A DNA stretch of 10,621 nt, from assembly GCA_947588775.1 (NCBI GenBank), contig CANPZQ010000068.1:1-10621 (forward strand). Direction: 5' to 3'. This stretch comes from an uncultured Clostridia bacterium. GTDB taxonomy: Bacteria > Bacillota > Clostridia > Oscillospirales > Ruminococcaceae. A model generated the notes under the pieces. It was not told the DNA's origin. It did no database searches and saw nothing but the letters and a program-made list of their open reading frames with translations. Position numbers and translations under genes: made by a program. Shown piece after piece: positions 5,826 through 10,621 of the stretch (position 1 is the stretch's first letter; every line of letters starts with the position of its first letter).

Positions 5826-7787
5826 ATGGACAATATCAAAAAGCTCATTTCGGAACTCACCCTTGAGGAAAAGGCGGGGCTGACCTCGGGGAAGGACGCG
5901 TGGCTCACCAAGGCCGTCGAGCGGCTCGGGATTCCCTCGGCGAGGGTTTCCGACGGCCCTCACGGGCTTCGGGCGGACGACTATTCCCGCGACGACCGCG
6001 CGACCATGCTGGCGGTATGCTTCCCGACCGCCGTTACCACCGCCGCAAGCTTCGATAAAAAAATGCTCTATGAGATGGGCGAGGAGCTCGGCCGCGAGTG
6101 CCTTGCCTACGGCGTAGACGTCCTTTTGGGACCGGGGGTCAATATCAAGCGTTCGCCGCTCTGCGGGCGGAATTTTGAGTATTTCTCCGAGGACCCGCAT
6201 CTCGCCGGAGAGCTCGGCGCGGCGTTTGTGAACGGCGTGCAGTCGCAGGGCGTCGGAACCAGCCTCAAGCACTACTTTGCGAATTCTCAGGAAACCCGCA
6301 GGTTTACCTCTTCGTCGGAAATCGACGAGAGAACCGCCCGCGAAATCTATCTCACCGCTTTTGAAACCGTTGTGAAGAAGGCTCAGCCCTGGACGGTGAT
6401 GGCCTCCTACAACAAGGTGAACGGCACCCATTCCACCGCGAACAAATACTACCTCGACGAGGTTCTTAGAAATGAATGGGGATTCGAGGGGCTTGTGGTG
6501 AGCGATTGGTGCGCGACCCACGACCGCCCCGGGGCGATTGCCGCCGGGACCGATTTAACCATGCCCGCCGAGGATACCGACCACCTGATTGTCGAGGCGG
6601 TCAAAAACGGAGCCCTTCCCGAGGAGGCCCTCGACAGGTGCTGCGAGAGGGTTCTAAGGCTTGTGGAAAGAGCCGTCGCCGGCCGCAGGGCGAACGCCGA
6701 ATGCGACAAAAAGGCCGCCCATGCCCTCGCCGCGCGTTTTGCGGAAAACTCGCTCGTTCTTCTTAAAAACGACGGAATCCTTCCGCTTAAAAAATCCGCT
6801 AAAGTCGCATTTATCGGCGCGTTTGCCGACCGCCCGAGAATCCAGGGCGGCGGTTCCTCACACATCGTCGAAACCGAGATAACCGGCGCGCTCGGATATG
6901 CCCGCGCTCAGGGGCTCGACGTTTCCTACGCCGAAGCCTACGATCGCGAAACCGGCGAAGCGACCCCCGAACAGTTTGCCGAAGCGGTAAAAGCGGCAAA
7001 ATCCGCGGAAAAGGCGGTTTTGTTCATCGGCCTGCCCGACTGCATGGAGTACGAGGGCGGCGACAGACAGCATATGAGGCTCCCCGACGCGCATAACAGG
7101 CTCGTCGAGGCGGTATGCGAGGCAAACCCCGAAACGGTCGTCGTTCTCCATAACGGCAGCCCCGTCGAAATGCCTTGGATTGAAAAGCCGAAGGCGGTTT
7201 TGGAGTCATATCTCGGCGGACAGGCGGTCGGAATCGCGCAGGTAAGAATCCTCTTCGGCGACGCTAACCCATCGGGACGGCTTGCCGAGAGCTTCCCGAA
7301 AAAGCTCGAGGACAACTCCTCCTACCTCTATTACATCGGCGAGGGCGACAGGGTTACATATAACGAGGGAATCTTCGTCGGCTACCGCTATTATGAAACG
7401 AAAAAGACGGAGGTCCTGTTCCCGTTCGGCTGGGGGCTTAGCTATACCGATTTCGAGTATTCGGATTTAGATGTCAAAAAGACCGGGGAGCATTCCGCCG
7501 AGGCGACCGTAAACGTCAAAAACGTCGGCGGGGTGAAGGGCCGCGAGGTCGTCCAGCTCTACGTCGCACCCGAAAAGGTGAAGATGATTCGACCCGTAAG
7601 GGAGCTCAAGGGCTTCGAGAAAATCGAGCTCGGACCGGGCGAAACAAAGACCGTGAAGTTTGAGCTCGACAGCCGCGCCTTCGCCTATTGGGACGTTGAA
7701 AAGCACGGCTGGGAGGTCGAGGACGGCGGCTTCGAGATTCAAATCTGCAAAAACGCGAGCGAGGTTATCCTGAAGCAGAAAATCTGA
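5826..7787 (+). CDS. Glycoside hydrolase family 3, beta-glucosidase type
   Basis: 653 residues, no signal peptide, so probably cytoplasmic. GH3 beta-glucosidases remove terminal beta-D-glucose (or a related sugar) from oligosaccharides with retention. The N-terminal TIM-barrel domain (about 1-285) shows VSDGPHGLR (37-49 region), GPGVNIKRSPLCGRNFEYFSEDP, the KH pair K148-H149 and the catalytic nucleophile D227 in VVSDW. The second domain (about 300-540) contains EYEGGDR, where E410 is the probable acid/base, and LPDAHN. A fibronectin-III-like domain (about 555-645) ends the protein. There is no PA14 insert, which accounts for the modest length. The start is fixed by AAGGAGG 7 nt upstream. The gene is a single unit ending in a strong terminator; no sugar transporter or regulator is in view, so its natural substrate (for example cello-oligosaccharides) cannot be told. 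Confidence 0.93.
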   Translation: MDNIKKLISELTLEEKAGLTSGKDAWLTKAVERLGIPSARVSDGPHGLRADDYSRDDRATMLAVCFPTAVTTAASFDKKMLYEMGEELGRECLAYGVDVLLGPGVNIKRSPLCGRNFEYFSEDPHLAGELGAAFVNGVQSQGVGTSLKHYFANSQETRRFTSSSEIDERTAREIYLTAFETVVKKAQPWTVMASYNKVNGTHSTANKYYLDEVLRNEWGFEGLVVSDWCATHDRPGAIAAGTDLTMPAEDTDHLIVEAVKNGALPEEALDRCCERVLRLVERAVAGRRANAECDKKAAHALAARFAENSLVLLKNDGILPLKKSAKVAFIGAFADRPRIQGGGSSHIVETEITGALGYARAQGLDVSYAEAYDRETGEATPEQFAEAVKAAKSAEKAVLFIGLPDCMEYEGGDRQHMRLPDAHNRLVEAVCEANPETVVVLHNGSPVEMPWIEKPKAVLESYLGGQAVGIAQVRILFGDANPSGRLAESFPKKLEDNSSYLYYIGEGDRVTYNEGIFVGYRYYETKKTEVLFPFGWGLSYTDFEYSDLDVKKTGEHSAEATVNVKNVGGVKGREVVQLYVAPEKVKMIRPVRELKGFEKIELGPGETKTVKFELDSRAFAYWDVEKHGWEVEDGGFEIQICKNASEVILKQKI

Positions 7788-7811
7788 GGCCAAGTTGATT
7801 ATCATTAAATA

Positions 7812-7877
7812 AAATATTCCTCCGCCGCGCATGCCGGAAAGCCGAAAGGGCCCGGTATGCGGGCGGGGGATATTTTT
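7812..7877 (+). terminator. Rho-independent terminator of the GH3 gene
   Basis: A long stem begins 25 nt after the GH3 stop. CGCATGCCGG (7828-7837) pairs with CCGGTATGCG (7852-7861), and with two bulges the stem extends outward through CCTCCGCC and AATA to the T-tract TATTTTT (7871-7877). The run of adenines on the left arm means it may also work in the reverse direction. Confidence 0.8.
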
Positions 7878-7904
7878 GGGGGAACGCTGCCGGATTCCTA
7901 AACA

Positions 7905-7941
7905 AAAACGCTCCGCGGGGAATATCCGGGCGGAGCGTTTT
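7905..7941. terminator. Bidirectional terminator between GH3 and desulfoferrodoxin
   Basis: Perfect 12-bp stem AAAACGCTCCGC (7905-7916) with GCGGAGCGTTTT (7930-7941). On the minus strand it follows the desulfoferrodoxin stop by 17 nt and ends in five T. It also backs up the GH3 terminator in the plus direction, as expected between convergent genes. Confidence 0.82.
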
Positions 7942-7958
7942 GCAATAAAAAGGGGAAA

Positions 7959-8342
7959 TTAACCGTTAAATTCCGCAACCCAGAGGCCGTGGAGGTTGCA
8001 GTAGGCGTAGATTTTGCAGCCCTTGATGAGCGGGAAGCGGACCTCGGTGGACTGCTCGGGGGCGAGGATAACCTTTGTTTCGCGGTTGCCGGAAACCTGA
8101 GAAATCCACATGATGTAGTGCTCCTTGGTCATGGGGTGCTCGACCGAGCCGACCCTTACGAGAAGCTCGCCGTCGTTTACCTCGATGTGCGGGACATGCT
8201 TTTCAACGGCGGCGTCGGTGGTGTTGGCGGTGAGGGCCTCCATCGGCTTGCCGCAGCAGAGGACGTTTTCGGTGTTGCCGCATTCGTCGGTGACGACGTT
8301 TCCGCAGACGGAACATTTTACATAAGTGAAGTATTCTTTCAT
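7959..8342 (-). CDS. dfx: Desulfoferrodoxin (2Fe superoxide reductase)
   Basis: 127 residues. It reduces superoxide to hydrogen peroxide in the cytosol of anaerobes without making oxygen, using electrons from rubredoxin-type donors. The N-terminal desulforedoxin-like centre I has its four cysteines (C10, C13, C29, C30, in KCSVCG and LCCGKPM). Centre II has the complete ligand set: H49 in EKHVPHIEV, H69 in EHPM, H75 in EHYI, and C115 and H118 in YCNLHGLW. E47-K48, next to the active iron, are also conserved. Length is typical for the 2Fe class. AAGGAG lies 8 nt before the start. It is a single-gene unit with its own promoter, a leader hairpin and a terminator. Confidence 0.96.
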   Translation of the reverse strand: MKEYFTYVKCSVCGNVVTDECGNTENVLCCGKPMEALTANTTDAAVEKHVPHIEVNDGELLVRVGSVEHPMTKEHYIMWISQVSGNRETKVILAPEQSTEVRFPLIKGCKIYAYCNLHGLWVAEFNG

Positions 8343-8366
8343 GATAACAGCTCCTTTTTGAAATTT

Positions 8367-8390
8367 GCCGGAGCGGATTTATCCGACGGC
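8367..8390 (-). promoter_or_regulatory. Hairpin in the desulfoferrodoxin leader
   Basis: On the minus strand GCCG-T-CGGAT, a two-base loop, ATCCG-CT-CGGC forms a nested hairpin between the promoter and the ribosome site. It lies 25 nt upstream of the start codon. It may stabilise the leader or mark a protein-binding site. No known riboswitch class is recognised. Confidence 0.4.
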
Positions 8391-8399
8391 GTTAAGGGT

Positions 8400-8428
8400 A
8401 GTATAGCACAGAATCGGGGAAATGTAAA
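8400..8428 (-). promoter_or_regulatory. Promoter of desulfoferrodoxin
   Basis: On the minus strand TTTACA (8423-8428), a 17-nt spacer and TATACT (8400-8405) with TGC extended -10. Both hexamers fit 5 of 6 consensus bases. The start codon is about 58 nt downstream of the -10, leaving a leader of about 50 nt. Confidence 0.75.
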
Positions 8429-8442
8429 GAGGGTGAGGCGGG

Positions 8443-8504
8443 AGCCGAAGCGGATAATCGAATTGAGGCGGGCAAAAGCTTCGGGGAAATTCGATTAACC
8501 GGCT
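8443..8504. promoter_or_regulatory. Inverted repeat between two divergent promoters
   Basis: TAATCGAATT (8455-8464) and AATTCGATTA (8488-8497) form a perfect 10-bp inverted repeat with a 23-nt loop, and AGCCG/CGGCT (8443-8447, 8500-8504) add an outer arm. It sits 14-15 bp upstream of the desulfoferrodoxin -35 and about 10 bp upstream of the divergent small-gene promoter. Both an operator and a terminator-like or cruciform structure are possible; there is no T-tract directly after it. Confidence 0.4.
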
Positions 8505-8514
8505 TAACGGGCAG

Positions 8515-8543
8515 TAGATTTTTTTACGGTTGGGTGGTATAAT
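8515..8543 (+). promoter_or_regulatory. Promoter of the small membrane protein gene
   Basis: TATAAT (8538-8543) is perfect and carries a TGG extended -10. The -35 TAGATT (8515-8520), at 17 nt, is weak. The leader before the ATG at 8600 is about 50 nt. Confidence 0.65.
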
Positions 8544-8599
8544 GGTAAATGTCGGGTGGACGACTATTCGACAATCGTTGTTTGCAGGAGGTAAATGCC

Positions 8600-8776
8600 A
8601 TGAATAAAATAGCTAATTTTACATTGATGATCGTAGGATTGATTATTATTCTGTTTGCTGTATTTTGTCCGTCAATAATAGCGGAAGTCCACAGTGTAAC
8701 ATGGAGGCTTGTAATCGGCTTATTAGGTTGCTTTTCACTTGTTTCAGGTATGTACAGGATGGCTCGTAAAAATTAA
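8600..8776 (+). CDS. Small two-helix membrane protein, unknown function
   Basis: 58 residues. The start at 8600 is chosen because AGGAGG (8586-8591) lies 8 nt upstream; a longer in-frame reading from 8549 would begin almost at the transcription start. Two hydrophobic helices (about 7-27 and 34-51) are joined by a short loop containing Pro24 and His31, and the protein ends in a basic tail (RMARKN). I recognise no family. The AT-rich codon use differs clearly from the GC-rich genes on either side, which suggests acquisition by transfer or low expression constraint. It has its own promoter. A structured-RNA candidate follows. Confidence 0.75.
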   Translation: MNKIANFTLMIVGLIIILFAVFCPSIIAEVHSVTWRLVIGLLGCFSLVSGMYRMARKN

Positions 8777-8810
8777 GGTACCGTTGTTAAATTTAGGCAG
8801 TGAATAATAC

Positions 8811-8938
8811 AAGCTGGTTATAGAACCCTTTGGAACAAAGGGCGCATGTATCGTGCGCTCTGCGGGTTTCCTCTCTGATGGCAGAAAGCCGCCAATCAAT
8901 CGACGACTGCTTGGCAAATCGAAATTTGCTTAATTTTT
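8811..8938 (+). ncRNA. Candidate structured RNA in the AT-rich island
   Basis: No convincing gene lies between 8777 and 8951, but hairpins are dense. CCCTTTG (8826-8832) pairs with CAAAGGG (8836-8842) around GAA; CGCA (8843-8846) pairs with TGCG (8854-8857); GCGG plus TTTC pairs with GAAA plus CCGC (8862-8892). The region ends in GCAAAT-CGAA-ATTTGC (8914-8929) followed by TTAATTTTT, which looks like an intrinsic terminator. The overall look recalls the widespread Firmicutes raiA-type RNA motif, but this is from memory and unverified. A weak upstream TTGTTA (8784) may belong to a promoter. Minus-strand open frames here look spurious. Confidence 0.4.
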
Positions 8939-8990
8939 GGAAGATTAAACAATGGATGAACCTTTTTACAATAACAAAGCAGGCGGTAAA

Positions 8991-9202
8991 ATGAAATGTC
9001 CTTATTGTAATGGCGAAATGACAAAAGGCTTTGTGCAAAGTGCCAGACAAGTTTTTTCACTACGGAGAAACATAAACTTTGGTTTTGGGCAGAGGATAAT
9101 GAGCAAGTTTTAACACAAAATACTTGGACAGGTCCAACCTGCACGGCTTTTTGTTGTACAAAATGCAAAAAAGTTATTATAGACTATTCTGACAACCTAT
9201 AA
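8991..9202 (+). pseudogene. Frameshifted zinc-ribbon protein (DUF6487-like)
   Basis: From ATG 8991 (or in-frame ATG 8952, which has a better GGAAG ribosome site) the frame reads MKCPYCNGEMTKGFVQSARQ and then leaves register at a run of six T (9052-9057), ending early. If one T is added, the reading continues as VFFTTEKHKLWFWAE through TCTAFCCTKCKKVIIDY to the TAA at 9200-9202. The restored protein of about 70 residues has paired CxxC motifs at both ends, as in small zinc-ribbon proteins of the DUF6487 type (CPYC...CxKC-K-IIDY). The break is a single-base loss in a homopolymer, so it is either a recent mutation or a sequencing error. AT-rich like its left neighbour. A strong terminator follows 37 nt later. 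Confidence 0.7.
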
Positions 9203-9238
9203 TTTTTCAAACGCAGCAACTGAATACCAAAAGATTGA

Positions 9239-9288
9239 CCGTCGGCACACCGGCTCCCCGGTGAAAATGCCGGCGGTTTTTTGTTTTT
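9239..9288 (+). terminator. Rho-independent terminator after the zinc-ribbon gene
   Basis: Outer stem CCGTCGGCA (9239-9247) with TGCCGGCGG (9268-9276), one G-T pair, encloses the perfect inner hairpin CACCGG-CTCC-CCGGTG (9248-9263). The T-tract TTTTTTGTTTTT (9277-9288) follows. A further GCCGGCA at 9294-9300 could pair with it in the other direction and serve the convergent YitT gene. Confidence 0.85.
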
Positions 9289-9319
9289 GGCGTGCCGGCA
9301 TACAGCGGAAAATCTCCCC

Positions 9320-10180
9320 TCAAATCCCTTCCCCGTCATGCGGTTTATAGCCCTCCCCGAACACCTCGTTGGCGGTCGTGACAATCGCGAAGGAGCGTTC
9401 GTCCTCCGACTTGATGATTTTGAGGGCGCGGCCGATGAGCCACTTTCGCACAACGCAGAGAACAACCCGCTTGTCGCGCCCCGAATACGCGCCGCTTCCC
9501 TCCAGAAGGGTTGCGCCTACGTCGAGCTCCGTTAAAAGCCTTTCGGTGATGGCTTCGTGGCGGTCGCTTATGAGAATGATTAGCTTCGCCTGGTCGCGGC
9601 CGTATAACATAGCGTCCATCAGCGAGGAGGAAACGACGATGCAGACGGCGGCATAAAGCCCCGCGTCGACGTTTTTAAACACAATCGCCGAGCAAAAGAC
9701 AATCAGCCCGTCGGTTAGCAGGAAAAATTTCCCCGCCGAGATTCCCCGGAACCTTTTCCGGAGCATTTTTACGATGATGTCGGTGCCGCCGGTGGTTGCG
9801 CCCTGTAAAAGGACGATTTCAAGCCCCACCGCCATAAGCGCGCCTCCGGCAAGAGATGCGAGCATAAGGTTGTCGGTTAAAGGGCCGAGCGGCGTCAGCG
9901 CGTTCATCATTGCCGAGGAAAACGCCACGGACAAAATAGTCGTTCCGAGGAACTTCGCCCCGAACACGAAAATTCCGACAATCAGGAGCGGGATATTGAG
10001 TATCAGCGAGATTGTACCCGTCTTAAGCGGGACGAAGCGGCCGATTATCATCGCGATACCGGTGAACCCGCCCGGGACTATGCCGTTGGGGTCGAGAAAA
10101 AGGCTTACGGCGGCGGCGTAAATTGCCGAGCCGAGGCAGCAGAGCAAAACCTGCTTAACGATTTCCGCGTATTTTTTCAT
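9320..10180 (-). CDS. YitT-family membrane protein with DUF2179 domain
   Basis: 286 residues. The start at 10180 is set by AAGGAGG 5 nt upstream; the longer open frame to 10438 runs through repeat E and is not coding. The N-terminal part (about 8-190) has five or six hydrophobic segments with the family's LFLDPNGIVPGGFTGIA near 27-43 and GATTGGTDII (127-136). The C-terminal part (about 195-275) is the cytosolic DUF2179 domain with GATLLEGSGAYSGRDKRVV (223-240 region) and the closing ANEVFGEGYKP. Members are widespread in Firmicutes and thought to be transporters or membrane regulators, but the substrate is unknown. The leader contains a GC-rich hairpin (around 10198-10224). No clear minus-strand promoter was found. 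It converges with the AT-rich island. Confidence 0.9.
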   Translation of the reverse strand: MKKYAEIVKQVLLCCLGSAIYAAAVSLFLDPNGIVPGGFTGIAMIIGRFVPLKTGTISLILNIPLLIVGIFVFGAKFLGTTILSVAFSSAMMNALTPLGPLTDNLMLASLAGGALMAVGLEIVLLQGATTGGTDIIVKMLRKRFRGISAGKFFLLTDGLIVFCSAIVFKNVDAGLYAAVCIVVSSSLMDAMLYGRDQAKLIILISDRHEAITERLLTELDVGATLLEGSGAYSGRDKRVVLCVVRKWLIGRALKIIKSEDERSFAIVTTANEVFGEGYKPHDGEGI

Positions 10181-10242
10181 TGCTTCCTCCTTGATACAGC
10201 GCAGGGCGGGCGGGGCCTGCCCAAAAATTTTCGCGCAGCCCC

Positions 10243-10271
10243 TTGAAACCCGGCGGCGCATGGTGTATAAT
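10243..10271 (+). promoter_or_regulatory. Orphan forward promoter upstream of repeat E
   Basis: TTGAAA (10243-10248), a 17-nt spacer and a perfect TATAAT (10266-10271). It points away from the YitT gene and toward repeat E, where no protein gene is found up to the window end. A transcript starting near 10278 would include the E hairpin and could stop at the short hairpin plus T-tract at 10467-10485. Confidence 0.55.
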
Positions 10272-10340
10272 TTCAGTGTATGTAGTGTGTGAGAGGGGGG
10301 CCGGGAGCTGCGGGCTTGCGGGAGCTGTGGAGCTGTGGCC

Positions 10341-10422
10341 GGCGCGGGGACGGAGCTAATTTCCAGGGTCCCACCCGCCCGCCCCCATAGTTTCCCGCTT
10401 TCTGCCGCTCCGTCCCCGCGCC
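10341..10422 (-). repeat. Partial U repeat, copy E (hairpin I only, subtype gamma)
   Basis: A perfect 15-bp stem GGCGCGGGGACGGAG (10341-10355) with its complement (10408-10422) encloses a 52-nt loop. On the minus strand the loop carries the quadruplex motif (plus strand CCCACCCGCCCGCCCCC, 10370-10386), and also GCGGGAAAC and GGAAATTAG, close to the loop of copy B. The stem sequence differs from both other subtypes at several positions but stays fully paired. Hairpin II with CCGAATCCC is absent. Confidence 0.75.
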
Positions 10423-10450
10423 TGCTTTGGGCGGGCAACGGTTAATTTGG

Positions 10451-10621
10451 GCTGATGTCGCAGCTTAGGCGTTAAGGGCCTTTTTGTTGGGGCTGCCATG
10501 TGCAACCCTTATGTTCCTCCCGCCGCATTCAGAAAGAGGCAGCTTTGGATGCCAGTGCCTCTTTTGTTGGGGGAACCAACGCCAGCGACAAAACTTGCTT
10601 TTCGGACTTCGCGGTCATAAA
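10451..10621 (-). ncRNA. Hairpin-rich region, possible structured RNA cut by the window edge
   Basis: No gene is seen, but five hairpins lie in 130 nt: 10451-10464 (GCTG/CAGC), 10467-10481 (AGGC/GCCT), 10490-10508 (7 bp), 10533-10564 (perfect 9-bp AAAGAGGCA/TGCCTCTTT) and 10566-10580 (GTTGG/CCAAC). In the third hairpin the minus strand pairs fully with a G-U (GGGTTGC/GCAGCCC), whereas the plus strand would have a C-A mismatch, which favours minus-strand RNA. I cannot assign it to 6S, tmRNA, RNase P or a known riboswitch from sequence alone. Confidence 0.3.

Noticed and set aside
5796..6521. Minus-strand open frame of 241 residues opposite GH3
   Set aside because: Shadow of the GH3 catalytic domain, which carries intact active-site motifs on the plus strand.
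7989..8498. Plus-strand open frame opposite desulfoferrodoxin
   Set aside because: The minus strand encodes a protein with every expected iron ligand; the plus frame has no recognisable feature.
8793..9168. Two minus-strand open frames in the AT-rich island
   Set aside because: They overlap the hairpins of the RNA candidate and the zinc-ribbon remnant on the other strand; no ribosome site supports them.
10181..10438. N-terminal extension of the YitT protein
   Set aside because: The extra 86 residues would be translated from repeat E and a GC-rich leader, and an AAGGAGG site directly precedes the internal ATG at 10180.
10451..10621. 6S RNA or tmRNA
   Set aside because: No tag-peptide frame, no tRNA-like end and no clear closing stem can be seen in the portion available, so a specific class is not claimed.

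Overview
The window looks like chromosome of a GC-rich, strictly anaerobic Gram-positive bacterium, most likely a gut or rumen Clostridia member of the Oscillospiraceae type. Grounds are the GC-rich codon use, strong AGGAGG-type ribosome sites, consensus sigma-A promoters, a 2Fe superoxide reductase, a YitT-family membrane protein, a CotH-family surface protein and a cytoplasmic GH3 glucosidase. This placement is inferred from gene content; no marker gene is present.

Layout. 1-82: a chain of four perfect hairpins past the 3' end of the first gene. 104-2638 (-): secreted or anchored CotH-kinase-family protein with a lamin-tail domain. 2639-2782: compact divergent promoter region. 2783-3223 (+): GNAT acetyltransferase. 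3224-3805: two copies of a structured repeat (called U here) facing tail to tail, plus octamer arrays. 3806-5083 (-): class Ic aspartate aminotransferase. 5084-5825: a second tail-to-tail pair of U repeats, in inverted order. 5826-7787 (+): GH3 beta-glucosidase, with a strong terminator. 7959-8342 (-): desulfoferrodoxin, convergent with GH3. 8343-8599: divergent promoter region. 8600-8776 (+): 58-residue membrane protein. 8777-9290: AT-rich island holding a candidate structured RNA, a frameshifted zinc-ribbon gene and a terminator. 9320-10180 (-): YitT/DUF2179 membrane protein. 10181-10621: an orphan forward promoter, a fifth copy of the U hairpin, and a run of hairpins of unknown class cut by the window edge.

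The protein genes are mostly single-gene units with their own promoters and do not form an obvious pathway. They are housekeeping or accessory functions: amino-acid metabolism, intracellular glycoside hydrolysis, superoxide detoxification and cell surface.

The most striking content is non-coding. The U unit is 190-197 nt: a 16-bp perfect GC hairpin whose 51-54 nt loop always carries a four-tract G-quadruplex motif, then a linker, then a second hairpin with conserved CCGAATCCC and GGGTGAGG flanks, usually followed by a short T-tract. Two sequence subtypes and one partial third copy keep perfect stems by changing both arms. That pattern suggests selection on the folded structure rather than chance repetition.
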